A DNA stretch of 17,424 nucleotides from a bacterium (GTDB taxonomy: Bacteria; Hydrogenedentota; Hydrogenedentia; Hydrogenedentiales; SLHB01). Under the pieces are notes generated by a model that was not told the DNA's origin, ran no database searches, and saw nothing but the letters and a program-made list of their open reading frames with translations. Below, in pieces: positions 7,660 to 15,937 of this stretch (its first letter is position 1; each line of letters begins with the position of its first letter). The stretch is from contig JAAEQP010001629.1 in NCBI GenBank assembly GCA_024231375.1, forward strand, positions 1 to 17,424. Direction: 5' to 3'. The position numbers and the translations under genes were made by a program.

Positions 7660-8805
7660 CTAGGCCAATGCTTCGCGGCGGCGTCGGCCGACTTCGTGCA
7701 AGGTCATGACGTCGTCCGGGTAGACGGATCCGTCGCCGAGCGGGCCAATGTTGAGCAACAGATTGGCATTGCGTTCGCGGGCTTCGGCGATCATCTCCAT
7801 GACCTCGGCCGCGTCGTGGTGTCTTCCGTCGGCTTCTTCGGTATACCCCCACATGCGCGGTTGCAGCGTGTTGCACACTTCCATGGGTTTGTGCTTGTTC
7901 TTCTCCCAGGCGCGCGCTGCCACGTCGCCGCCTCGGTCGAGGGCTTCGGCCTGGCGCTCGGGCGCGGCGAAATCTTCGTCGCCGTTCGCTCCTTGCTTGA
8001 AGGAGATGAGGCACTGGGGTTGCAGTGACCGGATGAGCGCGTACGTTTCCTCGATGGGGAACAGGTCGGGGCGCTCGTAATAGCCCATGATGGGGTCGAA
8101 CCAGATGCCCGCGACCGGTCCGTATTGCGTGAGGAGTTCGCGCAGTTGGTTGTGGACGAAATCGATGTAGTGTTGGAAGTCTTCGTCCTTCTCCCAGAGA
8201 TAGGCCGGTTCCGGTTCGTCATAGTCGGGGCGCGCACAGTCCCATCCCGCTTCGCGTGAGTGGAAGTAGGGATGCCGCCAGTCAGCGCCATACGAGTAAT
8301 ACAGGAACAGCCCCAAGTCGCGTTTGGCGCACGCCTCGGCCAGTTCCGCGACGAGATCGCGCTTGGCCGGCGAGTTCACGCTGTTGAAGTCGGTCTCTTT
8401 CGTGTCGAAGAGACAGAAGCTGTCGTGATGCCGGGTCGTGATGTTGATGTACTTCATGTCCGCGTCGACGGCGAGGTCGGCGATGAAACTCGCGTCAAAC
8501 TCCGCCGCCGAGAACGTGTCTTTCAGTTTGGCGTACTCGGCAACGTGGATCTTGTCGCGCAGCATCACCCATTCGCCACGGCCCAACTGGCTGTAGAGAC
8601 CGTAGTGAATGAACAGCCCGAACTGGGCGGCCTTGAACCATTCCGCCGACGCTTTTCTTGGGTCGTCCATGTACGCCTCCCGGTATTCGCGCAGGTGACT
8701 TGGAGCCTGCGCATGTGCGCCGAATTCCGCGTACGCACCCAGCGTTACTCCGCCGACGGTTCCAAGAAACGTCCGGCGGTTGAATGGCACAAGTTCCTGC
8801 GGCAT
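7660..8805 (-). CDS. GH29 alpha-L-fucosidase-like enzyme, Tat-exported, catalytic domain only
   Basis: A 381-residue protein with ATG at 8805; GGAGG lies 9 nt upstream and AAGGA nearer. The N-terminus has a twin-arginine signal, NRRTFLG at residues 9-15 followed by a hydrophobic stretch, so it is likely exported folded. GH29 hallmarks follow: FGLFIHYGLYS (62-72), ITTRHHDSFCLFD (122-134), YYSYGADW (169-176), GIWFDPIMG (233-241) and LLLNIGPLGDGS (349-360). Asp237 matches the catalytic nucleophile; Glu309 in KPMEVCNT is a candidate acid/base. The usual HWG motif reads HYG. GH29 enzymes hydrolyse alpha-L-fucosides with retention. The protein ends soon after the barrel and lacks the C-terminal beta-sandwich of the longer members. 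It is the last gene of a four-gene minus-strand unit, 17 bp after the lyase gene. Family secure, exact glycoside unknown. Confidence 0.9.
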   Translation of the reverse strand: MPQELVPFNRRTFLGTVGGVTLGAYAEFGAHAQAPSHLREYREAYMDDPRKASAEWFKAAQFGLFIHYGLYSQLGRGEWVMLRDKIHVAEYAKLKDTFSAAEFDASFIADLAVDADMKYINITTRHHDSFCLFDTKETDFNSVNSPAKRDLVAELAEACAKRDLGLFLYYSYGADWRHPYFHSREAGWDCARPDYDEPEPAYLWEKDEDFQHYIDFVHNQLRELLTQYGPVAGIWFDPIMGYYERPDLFPIEETYALIRSLQPQCLISFKQGANGDEDFAAPERQAEALDRGGDVAARAWEKNKHKPMEVCNTLQPRMWGYTEEADGRHHDAAEVMEMIAEARERNANLLLNIGPLGDGSVYPDDVMTLHEVGRRRREALA

Positions 8806-8822
8806 GCGTCCTTTCCTCCCGG

Positions 8823-11030
8823 CTATCTCGGCGGGGCAAGCTCCACGCTACGCGGCGTCTCGTCATCGAGCCACACGCGGCCCTCGACGGACAGGCGTGA
8901 TCCATTCAAGACCCACGCCCGATCAGGCTTCCCATCTCGGTGCCGTACACAGACACATTCTGCCTGTACGACAAGGGATTTGGTTTTCGTGTCCCCGTAG
9001 GTAACCGTGTATGTGTCCGCGCCCGCTGTAAGGTTCACGAGTCCGTCAGGCGTGGCGTCTACATGCCCGTCGCCTTCGAAGATGGCGACGCAGTACTCCG
9101 CGCCGTCATCTCGTATGGGCTTCGTGTACCGTAGCACGGGAACCGGCATGCCACAATCGTCGGGTTGGCAGCCTTCGGGCAGGACGGTCATCCAACGTTC
9201 TTCGGTTTGGGCCTCGGTGAGCGCATCCGGCCTGGCAGGGCAGACGCGGTACGCCGCGTTCCCAGCCAACGACGCGGTTCGGTCCGCGTTGACCCTCAGC
9301 GCCAGTGGTGTGTGGAGGTTCCAGACGGCCTGGTGGCCGCTGCCGCCTTGGATGGTGTCGTGTACGAGTATGGGTCCGTCCTTGATAACAAGGATGCTCC
9401 TGCGGCACACAGCGCCGAAGGCGTCACGATATCCTTCATGGCGTGCGCTCACATACCACGCCCCCGGCAGGTCGGCGAGGGTCTCCAGGATGCCTCCCGG
9501 CGCTCGGCTCTTCGCAAGGGTGTGGCTTGCGCCGTCGATGGTGACAATGTTGTGGGACCGTGACGAGTGGCAATAGGCGTAGGCCGGGTGCCGGTAGCTC
9601 AGCGGTGAACCGGGGTGGGTCGCTACGAGTTCGCCGTTCATCATCAGGCAGAACGACAGTGCCCCTGGATAGGCATGGCCGCTCTCGGGCCAGCCATATT
9701 GAAGCACGAGGTAGCGGCTCGATGCGCCCCAGCCCGTGCGCATGACGGCGAATCCCGACTCGGCCAGGTGCGCGCTCGCGCTACCGGACGACGGCGGAGT
9801 GGGGGAGTCAGTGGGTGGTTCGATGAGGCTGCAGAGCATGTAGTTCGCGAACGACACCGGCCGCTTCTGATTCGGCACCAATCCTCTGCGCCACCACTGG
9901 GAGGCTAGTCGCGTGAAATCCGGTCGGTCGAAGAAGCGCGCGCCCACGAGCAGGTGAATGGCCCAGTCCGTGGAGAAGGCGGCGGAATGGAGGGCGGGCG
10001 TGTGTCCTGACGGCATGATGAGTGCGCCTAGCCAGTCGTAGGCGCGTTCAAGGGCCGGCGTGCGCAGTGGCGACGGGCGTCCGTTGGCCTCGGACGTCAG
10101 CAGCACATAGCCCATGTCGCGCAGGCAGGTCTTGTGGTACTGGGTACACAATTCCTTGTGGCCGCCGTCGGCAAAGAAATCGCGTTCAAGATGCTCGATC
10201 ATGCGCGTCTCGGCACACTGAGTCCACGTCTCCGCTCGTTTGAACTCGGGGAACACGATGCCCGCGACACCCAGTCCCACCACCGCGCCGACTTGCTGGT
10301 TGCCGGGCGCGTACTGCCGGTTCTGCGCGTACAGCCACTCGGCGGCGCCGAGCAGTTGCTTCATGATCTTGACATGGCTCTCGGGTGTCAGTGCCGGACT
10401 GGACGCCATGGAGTAGTAGTTGTCGGCAAGGATTCGCAGGCGGATGCCGGGATAGTAGGCACGGTAGATGGGCTCGATATCGATTCCGCCTTTGAACGCG
10501 CTGATGGCCTCCTGGTTGTCGTACCACGAATCGAAAACCCATGCGAACGTTTGGGCGTACTTCTCGTCGCCTGTCAGCAGGTAAGCGCGGCCCAGCGGGT
10601 TCATGAACCACTGCGACCCGATGACCGACACATAGTTGGTGTCTTTGGTCGGATTGTGGAGCCAGTTGATTGTTCTATCCGTCACGGGGAGGACGAACGG
10701 TGGATGACCAATCTCGCCGCGCGCGACCTTGTCGGCCGCCTGCATGATCGGCGGAATCACCTGAGGGAACCTGCGTCGCATGACGTCCGGCCATTGGTCG
10801 CGGTCGAAGTGCGGCGTGGGACGCGTCCGTGTTCGGAAGTAGTCGGCCCAAGCGCGCGCGGCAGCGTTGTGGTCCTTCTGCTCGACGGCTAGCGCTACAT
10901 CCTCCAGCCCGGCGCGAGACAGGTCTAGCGCTGCGAACAGTTCCTCATCGGTGATCGTGGCTGGATGGGATGCCGCGTCACTGGCCGAGACACCCATACA
11001 GAAGAGAATCCCGGTGAAGAGTGTGAACAT
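8823..11030 (-). CDS. Heparinase II/III-family protein (probable polysaccharide lyase)
   Basis: A 735-residue protein starting at ATG 11030, with a signal peptide (hydrophobic FTLFTGILFCMGVSA, likely cleavage near residue 19-20), so periplasmic or secreted. Residues about 50-400 form the alpha-helical toroid expected of heparinase II/III-type lyases: YLLTGDEKYAQ, APGNQQVGAVVGLG (Asn244), CTQYHKTCLRDMG (Tyr298) and MPSGHTPALHS. From about 420 a beta-sheet domain follows, with SGHAYPGALSF (451-460), THPGSPLSY and RSHNIVTIDG (491-500). Such enzymes eliminate at uronic-acid residues of alginate, heparan or related polymers using Asn/His/Tyr. Here the usual HxHxD pattern reads His452-Ala-Tyr454-Pro-Gly456, so the metal site may differ or be absent. 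It is third in the four-gene unit, 68 bp after the DUF4838 gene. The substrate is unknown. Confidence 0.85.
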   Translation of the reverse strand: MFTLFTGILFCMGVSASDAASHPATITDEELFAALDLSRAGLEDVALAVEQKDHNAAARAWADYFRTRTRPTPHFDRDQWPDVMRRRFPQVIPPIMQAADKVARGEIGHPPFVLPVTDRTINWLHNPTKDTNYVSVIGSQWFMNPLGRAYLLTGDEKYAQTFAWVFDSWYDNQEAISAFKGGIDIEPIYRAYYPGIRLRILADNYYSMASSPALTPESHVKIMKQLLGAAEWLYAQNRQYAPGNQQVGAVVGLGVAGIVFPEFKRAETWTQCAETRMIEHLERDFFADGGHKELCTQYHKTCLRDMGYVLLTSEANGRPSPLRTPALERAYDWLGALIMPSGHTPALHSAAFSTDWAIHLLVGARFFDRPDFTRLASQWWRRGLVPNQKRPVSFANYMLCSLIEPPTDSPTPPSSGSASAHLAESGFAVMRTGWGASSRYLVLQYGWPESGHAYPGALSFCLMMNGELVATHPGSPLSYRHPAYAYCHSSRSHNIVTIDGASHTLAKSRAPGGILETLADLPGAWYVSARHEGYRDAFGAVCRRSILVIKDGPILVHDTIQGGSGHQAVWNLHTPLALRVNADRTASLAGNAAYRVCPARPDALTEAQTEERWMTVLPEGCQPDDCGMPVPVLRYTKPIRDDGAEYCVAIFEGDGHVDATPDGLVNLTAGADTYTVTYGDTKTKSLVVQAECVCVRHRDGKPDRAWVLNGSRLSVEGRVWLDDETPRSVELAPPR

Positions 11031-11098
11031 GGGTCTTCCCCCAGGCCCGGCCTAGCGTCGTGAGCCGCTGTGCGGCGCGGGCACATAGCGCGAACATG

Positions 11099-12913
11099 CT
11101 ACTCCCTCTCGAACAGGTCCTGAATGCGATCCTGTTGCGCACTCACCGCACCCATCATTCCCCACTCGCCGCACAGGCCGAAGAACTCGTCGGCGATTGG
11201 CCGTAGCCTTTCCGCGGTGGCTGCGTCAGGTTTCTTGCCCTCCTTCAACGACCAAACCGGTTCAAGCGCGGCGCGGTAGGCGCAGAGAGAGGCCTTCCGT
11301 ACGCGCGCCTTGATGGCGTCGTTGTCGGCGAGGGCGAGAGCTTCCTCGAAGGCCTTGAGCCCTTCATTCGCAAGAGATTCGGGGAACCTGGGCACCTTCG
11401 CGTCGCCGATGTAGTGGAAGTCCGTTCCGGCAAAGTGCGCATGCACGCCGTCGATGTAGCGTCGGATGGGAGGGGCGGCGTTTCCGTAGTGCAGGGACAA
11501 GAATTCGTCGATGAGAGCGTCCGTGTCGCGGGTCGGGTCCCACAGCAGGTTGCTGATGAGATAGCCGCGAAGATCGGACATCTCCAGTGCGGTGTCCTTG
11601 TTCGTCGCGCACTGCCAAAAGATGCCCTTCACGCCCGCGTCCAGCATGGCTTCGATGTTGGGTTTGATGGCGTGAAGGTTCGGATACGGCGCGAGAGGGT
11701 CAAAGAAGTTCACGCCATACGTCCATACGTACAGCTTGTCGCAGATGGCGTGCCAGCCCTTCATGTCCGCCAGCAGTTTTCGGTTAATGGGGCAATCCGG
11801 GTCCGAGAATGAATGGAGATGACAGGCGTCGTAGAGGCACATCCAGATCTGTACGTTCTCTCGAGGCTTGATCGTCTTCGGCGGTTTGCGCGAGTAATGG
11901 TAGGCCTGGGTGCCCACTTCGACATTCGGATACACCTCGGCCACGTTGTCGGCCACCTTGTTCACGAATTCCAGAAGCGACCCCATACGTGTGCCTTCGC
12001 GGTCGTTCACGGCCGCGCATTGCGGGCACTGGCAGTAACACCATGCCGTGTCGTTCTGGGCCACGGCCACGTTCCGCCTTCCGCGAGAGAGGGCGCCGGC
12101 AGTGTCAACCAGAGCAGCCTCCGTGATGATGTCGAGCACATCCGGCGCGGCGTAGCAGGGATTGTTCCCCTGCAAGTGGCCGCCCGGGTCGATCATGCGC
12201 TTGCCGTCGAACAGGCAGAAATACTCGGGGTGATCGTCGCGGTATTCCGCTGCGGGTAGATGGCGGTAGAAGGTGTGGTTGACGACGAAGAACTCGGACT
12301 GCCCTCCGAGATCATCGTCTTCACAGAAACCGTTGTTGCGCATGCGCACACCGTAGGCCGGGTTCAGCCATTGGCTCGCGTAGCCTGGGTATCGGAAGCC
12401 GCCGAAGGGAGGGCGGTAGAAACGGTCGACGGGTCCCACGACGCGTTTGGCCCCAAGAGCGGGCACATGCGTGTGGTCCGGCGTGAGAAAGCGTACACCG
12501 CAGTAGTCTTCAAGAAAGGTGTAAACGCCGTAAAGCGTGCCGCGCGGCCTGCCGCCTGCGATGGCGATGTTACCGTCGCGGACCACAATGCGCAGATCAT
12601 CAGCTTCGAACTCTCCTACCGAGAACCCCACGCCGGTGGCTCGCATGGGCAGGCTTTCGCCAATGAACACGTGCCGGTCGGGACGATCAATCTCCCGGAC
12701 AATGGGCAGTTCGTTTCCACTGGCCTCCTTGAAGAGGGCCTGGAATTCCTCTGCCGCGTAGACCTCCACGGGAATGGCATCGTTCGCGACGACAATGTCC
12801 CAGTTCCCCAACTCGGCCAAGTCGACGCCTTTTCCAGGAGGGGATTCGCCCGCCCAGACGATGCCCGGGAAGAGCAAACACACGCACACACCGGCAGATA
12901 CCATCAGTCGCAT
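11099..12913 (-). CDS. Secreted DUF4838-domain protein with GH67-like N-terminal domain
   Basis: I set the start at ATG 12913: GGAGGTGA (12928-12921) lies 7 nt upstream and the 604-residue product begins with a signal peptide (LMVSAGVCVCLLFPGIVWA, cleavage near residue 21). The same frame extends upstream to 12976 without support. Residues about 35-150 resemble the alpha-glucuronidase N-terminal domain: VYAAEEFQALFKEASG, VFIGES, AIAGGRPRGTLYGVYTFLEDYCGVRFL. The central domain shows the DUF4838 (PF16126) signature: HPEYFCLFDGKR, then WCYCQCPQCAAVNDREG with Cys292, 294, 296 and 299, then LLEFVNKVADNVAEVYPN. It ends in a helical tail. DUF4838 proteins sit in polysaccharide-degradation loci and are thought to be hydrolase-like, but their reaction is not established to my knowledge. 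It follows the GHL10-like gene by 29 bp. The family call is strong, the function open. Confidence 0.85.
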   Translation of the reverse strand: MRLMVSAGVCVCLLFPGIVWAGESPPGKGVDLAELGNWDIVVANDAIPVEVYAAEEFQALFKEASGNELPIVREIDRPDRHVFIGESLPMRATGVGFSVGEFEADDLRIVVRDGNIAIAGGRPRGTLYGVYTFLEDYCGVRFLTPDHTHVPALGAKRVVGPVDRFYRPPFGGFRYPGYASQWLNPAYGVRMRNNGFCEDDDLGGQSEFFVVNHTFYRHLPAAEYRDDHPEYFCLFDGKRMIDPGGHLQGNNPCYAAPDVLDIITEAALVDTAGALSRGRRNVAVAQNDTAWCYCQCPQCAAVNDREGTRMGSLLEFVNKVADNVAEVYPNVEVGTQAYHYSRKPPKTIKPRENVQIWMCLYDACHLHSFSDPDCPINRKLLADMKGWHAICDKLYVWTYGVNFFDPLAPYPNLHAIKPNIEAMLDAGVKGIFWQCATNKDTALEMSDLRGYLISNLLWDPTRDTDALIDEFLSLHYGNAAPPIRRYIDGVHAHFAGTDFHYIGDAKVPRFPESLANEGLKAFEEALALADNDAIKARVRKASLCAYRAALEPVWSLKEGKKPDAATAERLRPIADEFFGLCGEWGMMGAVSAQQDRIQDLFERE

Positions 12914-12920
12914 TGCTACA

Positions 12921-12928
12921 TCACCTCC
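12921..12928 (-). promoter_or_regulatory. Ribosome binding site deciding the DUF4838 start
   Basis: The minus strand reads GGAGGTGA, an eight-base match to anti-Shine-Dalgarno, 7 nt before the ATG at 12913. It excludes the longer in-frame start at 12976, which would overlap the preceding gene. Confidence 0.85.
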
Positions 12929-12942
12929 CACGGGTCGTGAGA

Positions 12943-14658
12943 CTAAACGCCCGGTTCGATACGAATCTCTACCCACACGACCTCCTGCGGATCGCCGGGC
13001 TCGGTGAGCATCACCTCGACCAGGTTGTGGCCTCGGTTCATGTGTTGCACGTCAACCGCATAAAGCAGTTCCCGTTTGACCTTGAACTCCTGCCAGACAC
13101 ACAGTTCGCCGCGCGGGAGGCCTTCGGCCTCCGTTTCTTCACAGAAATGGCCATTGATGCGCGCCTTGAACGTCGCGCTGTCTACGCCCGGCTTGTCGGC
13201 CAAGCCCACCCGTATCACGGCACGCCCCGACGTCGGCGCCGGGCCGGTGTGAATCCGGAACTTGGCGGGACGAGTGCCTTCGAGTTCCGCTGGCAGAAGA
13301 CAGGCTACCGGTACGCCTGGCGGCACCGCGTCGTCGTAGGTCACGATGTGACGGCGCGGTTTGGCAAGGATGACATCCAGTTGCGCGCCGTCGTTGAGGA
13401 ATTCCAGGAATTCGTCGGGCGTCCAGACGGGCTCCGGGGCGGGGGTTGGGAGAAAGAAGTTGAACAGATAGACGTGGTCCGCTCCCTGGTCGATGAGGGA
13501 CGCCACTTGGCCGCGTGATGATTCGAGGTCATTGTACGTCGGCCCGGCGTGAACGAATCGGTTGTGGACGCGCACTTCGATACCGGGCGCAAGGGCCACG
13601 TGTTCCGTAGCCGGTCCCAGCAACTCGCGCCAAAGCTCGATGGGCATGTCCGTGTTGGTGGTGAACCAGAAGGGTGTCGGTACGAGAATGTCAATCAATC
13701 CCCGCTTGGCCCACGTGATTCCGTCGAGCCCAAGCCCCAGCGCATGCTGCGGGTCGGAGGGCACACGCGCGCTGATCTTCACGGGGTGGCCGCGGCGTTT
13801 GGCCCATTCCTCCGTCACCCGCCGGATCTCGGCCATGTACTCCGTGAGGATGACCGCGCCTTCCCGTTCGTGCCCCGGGGCGAAATGGCCCCAGAACCGC
13901 ATCCAATCCAGGTCGATGCCGTCCACGTCGTAGCGTTCCAGCAACTCCCGAATCATGAGCATGTGATAATCGCGAACTTCCGGATGCGCGAAATCGAAGG
14001 CCCGTTCCGCGCAACGGTCCGCCGTGAAATGGGCGTCGTCGATCGAGCTTGGTATGCGCCAGTATTCTGGATGTTTCTGCCAGAACGTGCTGTTGTGCGG
14101 GTGGTCCAGGATATGCACCGTGTGCAGATCGTTCATCCGCATGGTGATCCACGGCGAAATTCCCTTCTCCCGGCACCGGTCGACCCATACCGCGATGGGA
14201 TCGAGGCCTTGCTCCTCAAGACGCACCATCGCGCGGTCTATCTTCCGGTTGGCTTCCCGGAGTTCTTCGGGCAAGTCGTCCTCGTCCGAATCCATGTACG
14301 AATCCCAGACTTTGCTCCGGTAGATGGTCCGCTGGGAACCCGCGTTGATCAGGAGTTGACCTACCTGGGTCCCCTCGAAATCGTCAATAACGGATTGGAG
14401 TCCTTCGAGTGTCATGTCCTCCATGCCGTGACTCACGAAGTAATTAGTGCAATCGTTGTTGAGGATGAGTTTCGGCCCAGCCGCATGCGTGTTCATTGCT
14501 TGCTGCAACTCCTCGTTATTCGCTCGGCCATCGGTGTGGTCGGCTTCTTCGTTTGCAGTCTCGTTTGCGGTAGCCCACGACGCAACGAGCGCCATTGCTA
14601 TCGCCACCCCCATGCGCATGCGCACTCTTGTCCGGTATTCGACTCCAGCGTGAATCAT
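12943..14658 (-). CDS. Secreted GHL10-like (glycosyl hydrolase-like) TIM-barrel protein
   Basis: A 571-residue protein starting at ATG 14658, with AAGGAGG (14670-14664) 5 nt upstream. The N-terminus RVRMRMGVAIAMALVASWATA is a signal peptide with likely cleavage after residue 31. The core, about 60-430, reads as a TIM barrel of the GHL10 kind (PF02638-like): SVIDDFEGTQVGQLLINAG, CREKGISPWITMRMNDLH (162-179), FDFAHPEVRDYHMLMIREL (221-239), DVDGIDLDWMRFW (244-256, with Asp249 and Asp251), VKISARVP (293-300) and IDILVPTPFW (322-331). A beta-rich C-terminal domain (about 440-571) follows. GHL10 barrels are assumed to be glycoside hydrolases from fold and conserved acids; the substrate is unknown. 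It heads the four-gene minus-strand unit, so its promoter should lie in the 14659-15190 gap, although I see no convincing one. Confidence 0.75.
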   Translation of the reverse strand: MIHAGVEYRTRVRMRMGVAIAMALVASWATANETANEEADHTDGRANNEELQQAMNTHAAGPKLILNNDCTNYFVSHGMEDMTLEGLQSVIDDFEGTQVGQLLINAGSQRTIYRSKVWDSYMDSDEDDLPEELREANRKIDRAMVRLEEQGLDPIAVWVDRCREKGISPWITMRMNDLHTVHILDHPHNSTFWQKHPEYWRIPSSIDDAHFTADRCAERAFDFAHPEVRDYHMLMIRELLERYDVDGIDLDWMRFWGHFAPGHEREGAVILTEYMAEIRRVTEEWAKRRGHPVKISARVPSDPQHALGLGLDGITWAKRGLIDILVPTPFWFTTNTDMPIELWRELLGPATEHVALAPGIEVRVHNRFVHAGPTYNDLESSRGQVASLIDQGADHVYLFNFFLPTPAPEPVWTPDEFLEFLNDGAQLDVILAKPRRHIVTYDDAVPPGVPVACLLPAELEGTRPAKFRIHTGPAPTSGRAVIRVGLADKPGVDSATFKARINGHFCEETEAEGLPRGELCVWQEFKVKRELLYAVDVQHMNRGHNLVEVMLTEPGDPQEVVWVEIRIEPGV

Positions 14659-14937
14659 CTGCCCCTCCTTGCTGGCACGCGCCCACCTTCCGCCGTGCAG
14701 CCGTGACAGTGTACGGAAGATGCCGCGTCAATTCACCTTCCAAGATTCGCTATCGGTTGGGTGCGTGCCGTGGCCTACTCCACGACAAGTGTGCCACCCA
14801 CAAGCTGCCGCCTGAGGGTGGCGCGCCTGAGAAGACCGCGTGAACCCCACGGCTGACTATGCGCGCTTGCTCTGAATTCCTCAGGAATCCCCAGATTGCA
14901 TCCAGGTGCATTCACCACCACAAGAAGCGTCCCGAAG

Positions 14938-14961
14938 CAACCAGACTCAGCGAGTCGGTTG
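14938..14961. repeat. Bulged inverted repeat (hairpin)
   Basis: CAACC-A-GACTC (14938-14948) and GAGTC-GGTTG (14952-14961) pair over 10 bp with one unpaired A and an AGC loop. Neither side has a T-run, so an intrinsic terminator is unlikely. It may be a regulatory hairpin or a repeat remnant. Confidence 0.5.
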
Positions 14962-15002
14962 TGATCTGTATGGGTCATGAGGCCGGTCTGGACCGTCTTC
15001 CG

Positions 15003-15040
15003 CCCTCTCCCGACGGGAGAGGGGTGGGGTGAGGGGTCTT
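15003..15040. repeat. CCCTCTCCC-GAC-GGGAGAGGG palindromic repeat
   Basis: CCCTCTCCC (15003-15011) and GGGAGAGGG (15015-15023) form a perfect 9-bp stem with a GAC loop, followed by a G-rich tail ending near 15040. Near-identical short palindromes are scattered through many unrelated bacterial genomes, where they give spurious LPTGEGWGEG-type translations, as this one does. Confidence 0.7.
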
Positions 15041-15103
15041 CAATCCCCCTGCATTGTGTCCGATTCCGAAACTGGGGAGCACGGAGCCTGAAATCCGTCC
15101 ATG

Positions 15104-15132
15104 TAGCCTCGGCTCTGACCGTTCGGTATACT
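15104..15132 (+). promoter_or_regulatory. Possible promoter for the TauE/SafE gene
   Basis: TATACT at 15127-15132 is the same -10 hexamer seen at the two better promoters of this window. The hexamer 17 nt upstream (TAGCCT, 15104-15109) matches the -35 consensus at only three positions. A start near 15139 would give a leader of about 50 nt. Confidence 0.35.
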
Positions 15133-15190
15133 ACGCCATCGACGCTCCGTCCCTCTTCATCCTAATGCTCATGCCACCAACCGGGAGAAT

Positions 15191-15937
15191 GTGGTGATTC
15201 CGCTGATTGTGGCCGCAATCGTGATGTTCGCGGCCGGATTGACCCAAGGCTGTGCCGGGTTCGGCATGGCCCTGGTGGCAGCGCCGTTCCTCATGATGGT
15301 GCTGCCGTCGGCCGTGGCCGTGCCCGCAGTGGTCACCGCCAGTATGGTGAATACCTTCGTGGTCGCCATCGAATCGCGTCGACACATCTCCGCGAAGATT
15401 ATCGCACCCCTGTTCGTGGGCGGTTTCATGGGCGCGCAACTGGGGGTCCATGCGCTTCAGATGATCGACGACGTGCCGCTGAAAGTGGGCGTGGGCGCGT
15501 TCATCGTGTTCGCGTCGTGCGCGTTGCTGTCCGGTCTCCGGGTACCCCTGGGCGACGGGCCGTGGGTGAAGATTCCCGTGGGCGTGGTAGGCGGATTCTG
15601 CGGGGGCAGCACGTCCATGGGCGGACCGCCCGTCGTGCTGTTCCTGGCCAACCAGCGGACCCCAAAAGACATCTTCCGCGCCAACCTCGTTTGCTACTTC
15701 TTCCTGGTCAACTGCGTCAGCGTCGCCACCTACTCCATTCGGGGCATGTTCACCATCGACGTGGCCAAGGTTGTGGCCGCCAGCATGGTGACCATGCTCC
15801 TGGGCACGTATGTTGGGGTGAAACTGGCGAAGCACGTCCCCGAAAAGCGATTCCGCCAGGTGGTCATGAGCCTCGTCGGCGTGACAGGCCTCATCCTGTT
15901 CGCCACAAATCTGCGTACCCTCTTACAGGCCCATTGA
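15191..15937 (+). CDS. TauE/SafE-family membrane transporter (putative anion/sulfite exporter)
   Basis: A 248-residue, highly hydrophobic protein with about seven or eight membrane segments. The start is GTG at 15191 or GTG at 15194; GGGAG at 15183-15187 gives spacers of 3 or 6 nt, so 15194 may be the true one. The two half-repeats of the TauE/SafE family (PF01925) are visible: GLTQGCAGFGMALVAAPF (16-33) in the first, and VGGFCGGSTSMGGPPVVLFL in the second. Members move sulfite, sulfonates or other small organic anions across the inner membrane; the cargo cannot be read here. It is separated from the glycan genes by the repeat-bearing gap, so a shared role is not implied. Confidence 0.88.
   Translation: MVIPLIVAAIVMFAAGLTQGCAGFGMALVAAPFLMMVLPSAVAVPAVVTASMVNTFVVAIESRRHISAKIIAPLFVGGFMGAQLGVHALQMIDDVPLKVGVGAFIVFASCALLSGLRVPLGDGPWVKIPVGVVGGFCGGSTSMGGPPVVLFLANQRTPKDIFRANLVCYFFLVNCVSVATYSIRGMFTIDVAKVVAASMVTMLLGTYVGVKLAKHVPEKRFRQVVMSLVGVTGLILFATNLRTLLQAH

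Larger units (their letters stand above)
14659..15190. other. 532-bp divergent intergenic region with hairpins
   Basis: No credible gene lies between the divergent starts at 14658 and 15191. It holds a bulged hairpin (14938-14961), a GGGAGAGGG palindromic repeat (15003-15040) and a weak promoter candidate for the TauE gene (15104-15132). The promoter for the four-gene minus-strand unit must be here or be non-sigma70, because I find no well-spaced box pair. Confidence 0.65.

Noticed and set aside
7654..7662. Bidirectional terminator between the convergent phosphoesterase and GH29 genes
   Set aside because: The two stops are separated by 3 bp and no GC hairpin with flanking T or A runs is seen across the junction.
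13549..14706. 385-codon open frame on the plus strand, antisense to the GHL10-like gene
   Set aside because: The minus-strand frame has a strong ribosome site, signal peptide and barrel motifs; the plus-strand frame has none.
14708..14731. Minus-strand TTGACG and TACACT boxes upstream of the GHL10-like gene
   Set aside because: The boxes are only 12 nt apart, far from the 16-18 nt needed for a sigma70 promoter, so I do not call it.
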